Shown here: in pieces, positions 15,384 to 27,700 of the stretch
Layout: each line of letters starts with the position of its first letter
Position numbering within the stretch: the first letter of the stretch is position 1
Origin: a virus
IMG/VR virus record: IMGVR_UViG_3300036770_003657
Span: 335,797-399,796 of that record
Strand: one strand, 5' to 3'
Length of the DNA: 64,000 nucleotides
Notes under the pieces: model-generated
Databases searched by the model: none
Told to the model about the DNA's origin: nothing
The model's input: the letters and a program-made list of their open reading frames with translations, nothing else
Made by a program: the position numbers and the translations under genes

Positions 15384-15724
15384 GAAAATACGGATCCGTA
15401 TATGGGACGACCGTGTTGGTCTTTAAACCAACCTTTTTCCTCTCTGAGCATGGTTCCTAATGGACAAGTCAATGTAGGAACAGCATTCATATCATAGATT
15501 ACACTAGGTTTAGGGTTCTCATTCATAATTATTGTTTGTGTATCGTTACGCTGATTGGCTATTACAGCACCAGCAATACCACCAATAATTAATGGGGCTA
15601 CCCAATGATGTGCGGGTGGACTATTCCAATGTCTATGGTGATGATGTCTGTGTCCATGATAAGGACCCGCATCTACACCAGTACTAAAAATTGTTAAAGC
15701 CAAACCTAGTATAATCTTTTTCAT
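15374..15724 (-). CDS. Secreted His-rich protein, glycine-zipper-like
   Basis: 116 residues. Signal peptide ends D-A-G. Right after it comes H-G-H-R-H-H-H-H-R-H-W, then a hydrophobic Gly-rich helix (I-I-G-G-I-A-G-A-V-I-A) and a C-terminal domain with two cysteines. The His cluster could bind Ni, Zn, Cu or Fe in the periplasm (inference). GATAAATA lies 27 bases upstream. Confidence 0.7.
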   Translation of the reverse strand: MKKIILGLALTIFSTGVDAGPYHGHRHHHHRHWNSPPAHHWVAPLIIGGIAGAVIANQRNDTQTIIMNENPKPSVIYDMNAVPTLTCPLGTMLREEKGWFKDQHGRPIYGSVFSCQ

Positions 15725-15749
15725 AATCTACCCCTTAAAGGTTGTAAAA

Positions 15750-15950
15750 TTATTTATCCTTGCTTTCTTTACGTGAGTTTTTGACTTCTGTAACGTGGTT
15801 TCTAACTTCTTTACATAATTTGGCTAATTCTTGAAGGTGTTTACGCACACGAGTTCCAGCGGCATTATTGCCTTTATTGTAAAACTTTTCAAAATCGTCC
15901 TGCATACCTTCCATTAAGGTCTTAAACTCATTAAATCTACTTGAATCCAT
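15750..15950 (-). CDS. Histone H1-like Hc1-family protein
   Basis: 66 residues from the ATG at 15950 (AAGGAG 7 bases upstream). F-N-E-F-K-T-L-M-E-G, L-E/F-E-K-F-Y-N-K-G-N-N-A-A-G-T-R-V-R-K and the Lys-rich end match the N-terminal half of chlamydial Hc1-type proteins, which also occur in marine phages. Likely binds DNA. Confidence 0.78.
   Translation of the reverse strand: MDSSRFNEFKTLMEGMQDDFEKFYNKGNNAAGTRVRKHLQELAKLCKEVRNHVTEVKNSRKESKDK
15751..15758 (-). promoter_or_regulatory. Late-type promoter for the His-rich secreted protein
   Basis: GATAAATA on the minus strand, in the last codons of the Hc1-like gene and 27 bases before the next ATG. Confidence 0.45.
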
Positions 15951-16006
15951 ATAAATCTCCTTGTACATAATTTAGCATAATCTATACTATAGTCAAAGAA
16001 AAACGA

Positions 16007-17482
16007 CTATTCCGCATCAAAAAAGAACATATGCCATAATCTACAATTGTCCTTGTTATAGCCAAAATATTCTTTAGCTGCGTGTATCAACCCACCATCA
16101 TAGATCACAAGTCGATTATATACATTGCCTACTACATCAACGTCTTCAAATCCAGTACCATCTAAAAATGTAATTTGATTAAAACAATCCATAATCCTAG
16201 GATCACTACAATGACGTACACGATTAGTTTTGTAAGCACTCATTCTTGTGCCTGCACTATAGGGAGCGTTTGGTGTAAGATATATTAGACCAGCAAACTT
16301 TTGAAAATCAGTGTGCCAAGTTATAGCTTCACCTGCTACATTATGTTGAAATCTGCCATTCATTCCATGGCTTTCCCAATTGGTTATACGCATACCCATA
16401 ACCTGTTCAAACTTTTCTTTCATTCCTGGAAAGAAAAACTGCTGTCTAGTACGTTTACCTATAAAACCAGGATCATCAAAGTAATGTTGATTTAAAGCGA
16501 ATTCACGCACACTATCGGGATCATCATAAAAATCCTCTACAATCCATAACCTAGGCTTTTTGTTAGCTCCCATAGTTACTCCACCCATCTGTGGGAAACT
16601 CCATACCAAGGATTGATGAGCGCCTTCTAATGTAGGTAAAAAGAACTCATTATTTCTAACAACTTCAGGTAACTTATCTGTATTGTAGGGTTTAAGATGA
16701 TGATCACGTACTGCTACAGGATCTTGACCATTGTCCGTAGGAACAAATGTGTTCATATAACTTTTACGTAATTCGTGCCCTAATGCGCTATGTTCACTGT
16801 AAAAGTGGCTATCTTCGTACATCTTCCACTTAAGTTCACGATTTCCCATCCATTGGAATTTCCAGCCTGCGTCCTGTATTTCGTTATTGTCTTGTAGGTA
16901 CATTCCAGGGAAGTCTACCCAAGTCCATTTACCGTCTCTAGTCTTTTCTCTACGAAAGTCGCTTAAACTATATATGGTAAAGTGTTCACTGCGACAAACA
17001 TAACCCTGACGATTTTGTACCATCTCTCCACTTTCTGCCTGTAATTGCCAAGCACTATGTCCGCTTAGATGTGCTAATGGTAATCTAATATTATGTACTG
17101 GACTATTATAGCTTATACTACGATAATAATCAACAAACCCATAATTAGGTATTTCATCTTCGTAGTTTACAAATACTATGCTATTTTGTGGTATGTGTTT
17201 ACGCATACAATCAAACAGCCAATCGCTGCGTTCTTCTACGCTATGTCCAAACTTTGGTAAATCGTTACGTTTAACTTGAACAATTTGAATTTTATCTGTT
17301 GGTAATCCAAGGTCAACTATATCTTGTTCTAGGGTAAAAGGTTTATCTTTCCCTGATAGTGCATAATCGGCTTCTGCTATAATAAACAAATCAAAGCGAT
17401 CATACAAGTATTCAATTCTTAATTTCAATAATTCCTTAACGCCAGTATAAACTGAGCAATTTACAACTGGTTTATCGTACAT
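16007..17482 (-). CDS. GT17-like glycosyltransferase fused to 2OG-Fe(II) oxygenase-like domain
   Basis: 491 residues. The N-terminal ~290 residues match glycosyltransferase family 17: L-K-L-R-I-E-Y-L-Y-D-R-F-D, E-A-D-Y ... S-G-K-D-K-P, and R-S-D-W-L-F-D. The C-terminal ~200 residues look like a double-stranded beta-helix oxygenase: W-H-T-D-F (H-x-D) and, further on, L-I-H-A-A-K for the distal His. The pair could modify and attach a sugar, perhaps on the virion fibre encoded next to it or on host glycan. Domain borders are estimated by eye. Confidence 0.75.
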   Translation of the reverse strand: MYDKPVVNCSVYTGVKELLKLRIEYLYDRFDLFIIAEADYALSGKDKPFTLEQDIVDLGLPTDKIQIVQVKRNDLPKFGHSVEERSDWLFDCMRKHIPQNSIVFVNYEDEIPNYGFVDYYRSISYNSPVHNIRLPLAHLSGHSAWQLQAESGEMVQNRQGYVCRSEHFTIYSLSDFRREKTRDGKWTWVDFPGMYLQDNNEIQDAGWKFQWMGNRELKWKMYEDSHFYSEHSALGHELRKSYMNTFVPTDNGQDPVAVRDHHLKPYNTDKLPEVVRNNEFFLPTLEGAHQSLVWSFPQMGGVTMGANKKPRLWIVEDFYDDPDSVREFALNQHYFDDPGFIGKRTRQQFFFPGMKEKFEQVMGMRITNWESHGMNGRFQHNVAGEAITWHTDFQKFAGLIYLTPNAPYSAGTRMSAYKTNRVRHCSDPRIMDCFNQITFLDGTGFEDVDVVGNVYNRLVIYDGGLIHAAKEYFGYNKDNCRLWHMFFFDAE

Positions 17483-17523
17483 AGTAGTCCTTTAGTAGTA
17501 TAAGCTATTTACTATTCTATGCT

Positions 17524-17820
17524 TTAGTCACCTGCATAAACGTTAGGACTGCCCTGTGCTGACGCACTTCCACAAGCCACAGGGTCACCTACTCTACAAA
17601 CATCCAAATAATTGGCAAATACTGTTCCACTACCTTTAGCTAAATTACTAGAATGACAACTTGATCCGCAGCAGTGTACAATCCAGTGATCAGTTCTTCT
17701 ATGTACATTTAAAAAATTTGCATAAACATTAGGACTACCTTGACTATTTGGTCTTGGAGGCCAACATCCATGTCCCGTACAAACGTCGCCTAATCTTGTA
17801 ACATTTTTACTATTAGCCAT
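17524..17820 (-). CDS. PAAR-repeat tail spike tip protein
   Basis: 98 residues from the ATG at 17820; an upstream start at 17847 is possible but lies inside the previous gene. Motifs typical of PAAR: T-R-L-G-D-V-C-T-G-H-G, G-S-P-N-V-Y-A-N twice, R-V-G-D-P-V-A-C-G, and paired His/Cys to hold a metal. It would sharpen the tip of the tail tube (gp5.4-like role). It lies directly after a virion-type gene and the fibre gene. Confidence 0.85.
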   Translation of the reverse strand: MANSKNVTRLGDVCTGHGCWPPRPNSQGSPNVYANFLNVHRRTDHWIVHCCGSSCHSSNLAKGSGTVFANYLDVCRVGDPVACGSASAQGSPNVYAGD

Positions 17821-17821
17821 T

Positions 17822-18706
17822 TTACCATGTAGTAGTATTTTTACCACTATCTCCTATTATTTGTCCAATACTATATGCAGCAGGAGCAGCTACAAATTCC
17901 ACTGGATTATTATGATGTTGTGTTACCCAATCTCTTATTCTAGTCCAGTCTTGAAATAAGCTTTGTGTAGTTGTATATGTTCTTTTAGTACCTTTATTAG
18001 TCGTTAATTCGTAGCTATATGTAATTGTGTAAGTTAAATCATTGGTCCAATAATATATTTCAGATTCAGGTCTTGTTGGACATTCAGTTATATCATACTC
18101 TGTTAAAATTCTAGGAGTAGTGTGTGGAGCAGAGTCAGAAGTAGTAGCACTTGATAAATGATCAACATATTTCATTGTTCCAGTCGGTATCATATCATAA
18201 AATCCACTGGCTTCACAATTATCTGCATTGATAGTCAATGTAATATGATCTAAAAATCTTGGGCGTCTTGGCATACTAATATCAGTACATTGTACTTCAA
18301 TAATTTCTTCATCTTCTTCATCATTATACCATAAGTAAGGTATAGGATCATAATCTGGATTTGGTACTTCTCCTGCATAATTGCCATCACCATCATATGC
18401 AGCTATAGTTTGGGGTAAAAAATGTGCTGGGTTAGGGATATGTGGTGGTTTTACTATTGATGCTCCAACTGTAAAACTAAAATTAGCATAAATTTCTACA
18501 CTGCCTCCAGAACCAGACCAATTAAAAGTATTTCTATAGTCATAGCTATAACTAACACTGTCTCCAGGTTTATCATTACTAGAAGGAGTAAATGTTTCTG
18601 GAGCACGCCACTCTGCTCCATTTTTAAATGGAAAAATAAATGGAAAATCTGTATTAGGTGGAGGAGGTGACTGTATCAGTGTATAGCCATCTATTATCAC
18701 ACTCAT
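17822..18706 (-). CDS. Putative virion protein next to tail fibre
   Basis: 294 residues rich in Tyr, Thr, Pro and Ser with beta-strand repeats (S-V-S-Y-S-Y-D-Y, Y-T-I-T-Y-S-Y-E-L-T). No family is recognised. Its ATG overlaps the fibre stop and its stop overlaps the spike region, so it belongs to the tail gene block. Possibly a fibre accessory or baseplate protein. Confidence 0.6.
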   Translation of the reverse strand: MSVIIDGYTLIQSPPPPNTDFPFIFPFKNGAEWRAPETFTPSSNDKPGDSVSYSYDYRNTFNWSGSGGSVEIYANFSFTVGASIVKPPHIPNPAHFLPQTIAAYDGDGNYAGEVPNPDYDPIPYLWYNDEEDEEIIEVQCTDISMPRRPRFLDHITLTINADNCEASGFYDMIPTGTMKYVDHLSSATTSDSAPHTTPRILTEYDITECPTRPESEIYYWTNDLTYTITYSYELTTNKGTKRTYTTTQSLFQDWTRIRDWVTQHHNNPVEFVAAPAAYSIGQIIGDSGKNTTTW

Positions 18707-21700
18707 TATAGTCTCCCTACAACTACTTCAATAACGCCTTCATCACCATCAAAATCTTCTAGTGCTTTACCTATTACCATACCCATACGTGGATCATCAT
18801 GTGCCTTGGCATAGCCATCTCCTGCACTGACCAACATATCACCTTTGCTTATCTTACCACGTACCTTAACTGGTACACGACCTTGTAGAGCAACTGCTAC
18901 AACGTGTTCACCTTCTAGTTCACTGTTCATTAAGTGTGCTGGGTTCTTACTAACTACACCTACTACTTTACGTGTTAAATCTGTACCTATGGTAACTTCA
19001 TTTACTCCACCAATCATTAGAACTGTGCCTTCTTCGTATTTTGCATCAGCAAGATAGTTCTCTGCCAAGTCAGCATATTTTGCTTGTGTAGCTACACCAT
19101 TGAATACAGAAGCATATAATGTATCAGTAGCAGGATTACAGTATATACCACCTGTTCCATAAACACTGTTACCGCTACCCCATAGCATTTGGTATGTAGA
19201 ATTACTATCGTTATTGTAATTGATAGTAACTTGCGAGGAAGTGGAAGCTGAAGCAGCATTACCTGTACAGCTTCCTGAACTTCCACTTACATTACCTGTT
19301 ACATTTCCTGTTAGATTACCAGAAAATGTGGCAGTTATAGTACCTGCACTGAAATTACCACTTGCATCACGTTTGACTAATGTACTTGCTGTATTTGCTG
19401 TAGCACTTGATACATTAAAGGTAGTTCCACTTAATGAAAGATCGGTTCCGGCACTGTAAGTAGTATTAGTATCTGGATTAGCTGGCATAGTCAATGTTAT
19501 TGAACTAGTTCCTGTGATGTGTCCGTTTGCATCATAAGTAACACTAGGTATTTTAAATGTACCACCAAATGCCAGTGTTCTTGTTGCTCCTCCATCACTT
19601 ATTGTACCAGCTGTTACTGAATTACTATGATTAAACGTAGTTCCACTTAGAGATAATCCAGTTCCAGCACTATAGGTAGTATTAGTATCTGGATTAGCTG
19701 GCATAGTCAATGTAATAGTATTGGTACCAGTAATATGTCCATATGCATCATAAGTAACACTAGGTATTTTAAATGTACCACCAAATGCCAGTGTTCTTGT
19801 TGCTCCACCATCACTTACTGTACCAGCTGTTATTGCACTATTGGCATGCCCTAAAGTTATTGTACCTGCTGTACTTTGATTAGCAGTAAACGTACCGGTA
19901 CCAGTTAATCCATTATTACCCTGTACAGTAAGTGTACCATTGCCTATACTGACTGTAGCTGTAGCTACACTAGCAGCAGTAACGTGACCATAACCATCAA
20001 ACTCAAAACTAATATCTTGTATAAATGTATTATCACTGTTATCACTGCTTAAATTACCTACACTGCTAGTGTCAGCATGACTTAGTGTAATAGTACCTGC
20101 TGTACTTTGATTAGCTGTAAATGTACCACTACCAGTTAATCCATTGTTACCCTGTACAGTAAGTGTACCGTTACCTATACTAACTGTGGCAGTAGCTACA
20201 CTAGCACTAGTAACGTGTCCAAATCCATCAAAATCAAAACTAATATCTTGTATAAATGTATTACCACTATTATCACTGCTTAAATTACCTACACTGCTAG
20301 TGTCAGCATGAGAAATATTAACAGTGACACCTTCACCACTTCCTGAAATAGTTAACCCACTAGTTCCAGTTTGACTACCTGGAGTTCCAGAACTTACTGC
20401 TGCTATATAATTACCAGTAGTATCAGTTCCTAGTGCTACACTATCAATTCCAATAGTTGTAGTCATGCTAACATTGTTAGATCCATCAAATGTCACACTA
20501 CCACTAACATCACCAGTTAAGGCAATAGTTCTGGCTGTAGCTAATTTTGTAGCAGTGTCAGCGTTCCCACTCAATCCACCACTTACACTACCTTGGAAAG
20601 TTCCTGCGATAACAGTTGACCCTGCTCCAAATGTCCATTTATCAACACTTTCATCCCATAATAAACTTACGTTGGTATCAGTACCTCTTTCTATTTCTAT
20701 ACCAGCATTTTGTGTTGGTTCAGCAGTTTCGTTACTATTCAGTACAATGATATTATCAGCTAACTCAATAGTTTCAGTATTGATTGTAGTAGTTGTGCCA
20801 CTTACTGTTAGATTACCACCAATAACAGTATTACCTGTAACGTTAAAGTTTCCACCAACATTAAGGTTTTCAGTTACCGCTACTCCACCAGTAACAATTA
20901 AAGTACCAGTTGACGTATTTGTACTGGATATATTACCTGCCATTTCAATACGGCCAGTCCCAAATACCTTAAACTTATCTGCACTGGCTAAATTAGTAGG
21001 TCCACCATAAGTAAAGGCTATGTAGCTGGTAGTATCAGTTACCGTAATAACCTTATCTATAGCCCAATGACTCTTTAGGTTATTATCCTTTACAAACGCA
21101 CTACCATTCCAATTTAAATTAGTTAACCAACTAAATCTATTGGTTGTTCCTACACTAGTAAATCTAGTTTTAAAATCTGTAGTATAAGCACTTTGTAAAG
21201 TAACACTAGTTAATGCCCCACTGCCATTGTAGGTAATATTAAAAGTTGGATCATCTATAGTAGGTGCTGCTTTATAAATCACCTGTCCACCAGTAGTAAA
21301 GTTAATAGTGCTACCATCAGTGGCTTGGAACGTCATGGTGTTACTTGCTGTTAATGTCTTAGCATTAGCCAATGTAAATGTACCTGTGCTGTTGGAAATA
21401 GTCATTCCATTTACAGTCTTATTGGTCAATGCTTCTGTACCTGCCAATGTAGCCAATGTACCTGTCGTTGGGAAGGTTACACTGGTTGCAGCAGTCATAG
21501 TAAATGTGCTGGCATATGCTCCTGATGTAGTTAAGTTACCTCCTAAGGTTATAGTCTTTGTACCATTGTTAACACCAGTGCCACCATATGTTGGGCTAAT
21601 TATGCTGGCTTGCCAAGTACCTGTACTAATAGTGCCTACTCCAGTTAGACTACTATTGACAACACCTGAACCTAATGTTGTACTACTCAATACATCTACA

Positions 21701-24700
21701 CCGTTGATCTTATAAGTTTTACCTGTGGCAAGATCCATGTTCTCACTACTGGTCCAGCTACTTGTAGATTGTATCCAACGGAAAAGTTTATCAGTGGTGC
21801 CTTTTATTGTTATACCACCTCCAGCTGCTGTAGCATCAGTAATTCCACCAGTGTTGAAAACTACAGCCACTCCATTTGGACTAATTTGATCTGGTGGTGT
21901 ATCAGCTGTAAACGTAAACAAATTAGCACCATTAATAGCAGTTACTCTTGGATTGGCACCTAATTGACCACCACTTACTCTACTCAATGTCATCCCAGGA
22001 ATCATTCCTGCTGTACTAGCAGTAATTGTAGTTGTCAGTGCTCCAATAGCGGTAAAGTTAATATTGCCACTACGACTTGATATTGGTTCTACTGAGCCTA
22101 ATTCAATATTGTTATCATCCATTTGGATGTCATATGCATTAAGAGTGCTGGCAGCACCGGTAATATTAACATTACCATTTACAGTGAGCCCGTTTAAGGT
22201 TATGCTGTCGGTCCAAACTGGACGTTTATTAGCACTGCCTAAACTCACTGGCTGAACATTTAACACAGAATTAGTATCACCTATAGGTAATTTTTGTATT
22301 ATGGTGGAGCCACTGGCATATAACATGTCCCCGACAGTATAACTGGCAATATTAGTACCACCCTTATCTACAGGAACTTGACCAATAATATTACTTGGTG
22401 TTAGATAATATAATCCATCTTGTCCATCTAGAGTACCTGCATCTACTACACCTGATTTAATACCAACAGCACCCTGACTACCTCCGGTACCTACTTCAAA
22501 TTGACTCTTATTAAATGACGCTACACCTAAGTTTGTATGGCCAGGGATATTTGCATTTTCCTGTCCTCCACTGACTACATCCACACCAACAGTAACTTCA
22601 TTGTAGAATTCTTGTATGCCTCCAGGTCCTGGATCAAAGAATGGGCCAGTTATAGTAATAGCACTATCAACACTTGGTTTTTTGATCTTTTGTACGGCCT
22701 TGGCCCATGTACTATCGCCTCTTAAAAAGGTGTTACTATTAGCAGTACCAATAGCTAATCTAGTAGTGCTCATTATACCACTAACAATATTAGTTGTATC
22801 TATATTACTGGCGCTTAGACTACTCCAGTTTTCTGCCAGTATACTAGCATTATCTACAACACCAATAATTTTAATGCTTTGCTTTCTAAAACTAGCAACC
22901 CCAGTACCAGTATTAGTAAAATTAAATGCACCAATAGTAAGACCTAATGTACTGGCCACTGCATCAGCTCTACCTTCATGTATAGTAAAGGTGTTAGTAG
23001 TCACACTTCCTACAAAGAATATGCTGTTAGTTAGTATACCGTATGGTGGATCTGCTGCAATAATTTTTACTGCATCACCAGTAGCAAATCCATGATCTGG
23101 AATATAAACTGTATCTTTGGTGATATCTAATATAGATAATGTTAAAGTTTGATTACCTGCACCAGAGTTAACAATTGTTAACTTGGTTGATAGACTATAA
23201 GTTGTATAAAGTTCAATAGTATCAGCATCAATACTTTTCACATAATAGATGCTATTATTAACAATCCCACCTAATGGTGTTCCAAATCCTGCATTATATT
23301 GTACAGCATCACCATCATCAAATGGGTGACCAACGATAGTTATACGACTTAGCGCAGTATTAACATTGCCTCCTGAACCTGTACTAGCAGCATTAAATGT
23401 AGCAACTACAGTACTGTCTAATTGATCAGTTGTTTTCGTTACAACATTTGCATCTTCTGTAAATTCTGGGGCTATACTATTTGCATTAAACTTCAATGCG
23501 CCAACAATATCAACATACACACGATTTTGTATTTGGCTAACCTTAACACTAAATGCGCTTCCACCTGTACGTCCATTCAAATTTGCATCATTTGCACTGA
23601 GTCTATCTACTGTGGTATACCCACTTCCACCGGCAGTTAGTACTACATTAGTAACGACTCCACCACTTAGGAACAGGTCTGCCCTAGCTCCAGTTCCTGA
23701 TCCTCCTGTTAAAGGCACATCAGTATAAAATCCTGAAGGTGGTTGAGTATATCCACTACCCCCTGCTAATCCTGTTACTGGATCATTGCTATTATCTAGT
23801 GCATTAGCAACACCTTCTACAATATATTCTATAGTGCCTTGTGCTTGACTATTACTACCTGTTACACTAGTTACTCCTGTAAAATCATAAGTTTGAGTTG
23901 GGTCTAATAGTAATATCTGTTTACTATCTAATTCACTTAAAATGTAATTGGTATTTTGATCTGGAATAATACCTCCTACTAGGGTAGGTGTTAATCCAGT
24001 GCTTGCACCATTAAGAGTTATTTCTCCTACAGTATCAAATGTATCGTCAAAAAATTCACCTAAACTTCCAATGACTACAGTAGTAGAATTATTGCCACCG
24101 ACTACTCGACCAGTTGCTCCAGAACTGGCTTGTAGGATTAAGTCACCATCAACGGCCACTAATACACCATCTAGAGTCAACGATACTCCACTATATGTTT
24201 CAATGGCTAAATCACCATTTAAAATACTAGTAGGAGGTACTGTATTGACCAAGTTTAGTCTACTACGATATCCATTACTTCTATATACTAAGAAGTTTCT
24301 TAATGGTGGTATCTGATCAGCACTTAATTTTCCTAGTGCATTTAACTGAGGGATACCACCTGGTTGAGTAGTAGTTGTAAGTTCTTTGTCAATAAAGTCT
24401 CCTAGTCTATTTTCTAAGAAACTTCTAACAGCCAACTGTGTGCTTAATCTATTATGACTTGGTCCGCCTACTTCATTATCACCGAGATCAATATCAGCAC
24501 TAAATTCTTCAATAGTAATATTACCAACAGCCAACTTCAACGCATCTAAAGCAGCAATACTAACAGTGTTTGTAAATTGTACATTACCTGTTTTGTTTTC
24601 AGCTTTAATAAAATCACCAACTTTAAAGTCACCAAGTTCATTGGTTCCTGAACTATATACACGCCCTGGTAATTCACTGACTTGTTCATATTCAACTCTA

Positions 24701-27700
24701 GTACGTCCACCGTTTTGTGGTAATGCATTATAGTCAGTTCCGCTACCTGCATATTCCCAAGTGTGGCTACTGCTGTTAACAATACTAGGTCTATGCAACC
24801 ATATCTGTTTACTTGGCAGTGTTTCTAAATTGATTAGTTCATTACCACTGGTAGTGGCCAATATCTTAAATGTTGCCGTGTATAAGTTATCTACGTTTTG
24901 GACATCAGTTACATCAATATTTAAAATAGCAGGGCTACCATTGTCATATTGAATAACAGTATCTAAGGTAAAGTTATTTCTAATAAAATTTTCCCCAACT
25001 AATACTTTTTCTACGCTAACAACTAGGCTTCGTGTTGTTGGATCCCAACTGAATATATATGCTCTATTTGGTGTTATACCACTGGTTGTACCTTCGATTA
25101 CTCTACCTGGAATAAATGTATAACTTTGTCCTATAGGAGGAGGTTCTACTTGTAATTTTTGATATACAACGTGACTTTCAGTGAGATCATCAATAAAAAA
25201 TTCTTTAATATTCTTTAATAAAAGATGTTCACCTGTTGGTAGTGGAGCAGTAAATTTTGCCTTTATTTCAAAACCATCGTCCAAATATAATTCAAATTGA
25301 TTGGCATTTAAAATTTTAATTACATAAGTTTGTTCGTCATAAAGACCTTTAATTAAACTATTTCCATTAGCTCTATAAACTATTTTCTCTGTATTTTGAA
25401 AACCGTGAGCAGGAATTGTTATGACATTAGTATTGACATTTATAACTGGTTCGATTTGTGCAGGACTAGTTCCTGGAATGGTGACATTATTACTTGGTGT
25501 AAAAGGTACCTGATCATCCACCTGTTTGTAACTATTAGTTACATCTCCAATATTACTATAGTCAACTATTTCTGGAACATTAATGATACTGTCAATAATA
25601 TCTATAATGATATCAAATAAATCACCAACTCTACTCTGTGCATCAGGATGTACTAGCGCAATAGTTAACGATTTTAGTTCTTGGAAGGCAGCAATATTTT
25701 GAGTTCTTTGATTTATTAGAGCTGCCACAGTGCTTGTAGAATAGGCTACACCAGCTTCAACGCTTTTACTATTGCCTCCTGTTAGTACATCATATGCTAC
25801 TGCCTCTAATACTAGTAAAGTATCTCTTCTACAAGTATCTTGATCATATGTAAATCCTGTATAATATGGCGCTGTGTTGGCAGTTACTTGGCTGTCAATC
25901 CAAGTTATTAGTGCATCTCTTAATTCTTCTTTGTTATTTAAAATTGTACTATATGTTTCTCTATATACAGGATTTCTAAATCTTATTACATAGTGCTGTA
26001 CTGGTAGGTCCCCAAAACCAATAGCAGTAATAGTTTGTTGTGCTCCTGCGCTGCCTGTAGCAACTACAATACCTTTATTAAAATCAAAAGCATTAGGACT
26101 ATAACCATTGGCCCTTAAAGCAAATTGACCAAAGTTAGTAGCACTATTGGTAATACTTAGATATCCACCGCTTTGACAATAACTACCATTTAAACAGAAG
26201 ATCTGGAAACAGCTAACAATCTGTGCATATGCATCATTAATAACACGATATCCTGTACCCCCAAAGCTCAACATAGTAAATGCATTACCTACCATTGATT
26301 TACCTTGTTGCGGAGCAGGTCCTTCTACTGGGTTCTCTGCTTCAATTTGATTAACAGGTATATTTGGTGTACGTACTTTACTACCATCAACCAATACACC
26401 ATTACCACCTAAGAAGCTGATTATACTACAGTTCTGCACATATGGGCTAATACTAATAACTGGTTTATTATTTGGTAGTCTAGTATATCCTACACGACTA
26501 CATTCTGGATCAGCTGGATCATCAAACGCCACTGCATAGTCAAATGTAAAGCTAGGTATATTGTTTACATCCAGTGCATCTCTGAAAGTTATCTCTGTAA
26601 AATAACAGCCATTACGTACACGTAGCATATCCTTACCAGCATTAAGTGGTCTAATATTACAGGCACGTAGACCAGCTCCTACTACACTAACGTTATCTGG
26701 AATAATAATTGGATTATCTTCGTAATAGTCTCCACTAGCAACTGCTATAACAATACGCTTTTCGTTTGGAATGTAGTCAGCAACAAAAGCTACAGTTTCG
26801 GTTTGAATGATTTCCTTGTCTGCTAGTAATGCTGCTCTAGCATCACTCTTAGTTGGACTTATTGGTGTAGCATTAGGATATTCTGTATTTGGTGCTTGAC
26901 TGGGTCCTTGATCTATAATTGTTACTACATATCCTAAAAGTTCCTGAGCTTTATCTATGGCAGCACTGCTGGCTGGATCTCCTACACCAAATGCGTTGAG
27001 ATCATTTTCTAATACTAAATTGATTATTTCTTCTTTCAAATATCTATATGTTATTGCACTGGCTTGTCTATCATTGAATATAGGTAATCCCATTCCATAA
27101 CTAAAATATTTTTTAGCAGCATCTATAGTTTGACTATTGCCACCATACATTAGGTCATAGGCTAAACTGTAGACTAGATATCTTATATCACGAGCGCACT
27201 TTTCTTCATTATAAGTAAAGTTATTAAACTCAACAGTAATAAATTGACTTACTCCAGTAATAATAGCAGCTTTGTTTTCCTGTATCAGTCCAAAATTAAG
27301 TTGCGTTGTTGGATTAGCCGAACTAATGTCTGGAAATACTTTATTGTTTAAAGAACTAGTATTTTCATCTGTAATAACATCAATGATTATATCAACTAAA
27401 TCTTGGCATTTGATAGTTTGTTCAGAATTAGTAGCAGGATATAATGAAGTATCTTGTGTAAGAAGATTGGTACTAGATTTAGTAATTGGTACTGCGTTAA
27501 CAATATCACCAATAATCTCTTGTAGTCTTGTATATGCTGCTAGTGTTTGTGCCTTCTCACCAGCACCTAATTGTAGCACGGCTCCAAATATATAAGCTTC
27601 TGCATTAGAATAGGTTGCACTATTACCGCCATATAATACATCGTATGTTATAGCATCAACTATAAATTCTACATCACGTCTACATTTATCTATTATACTT

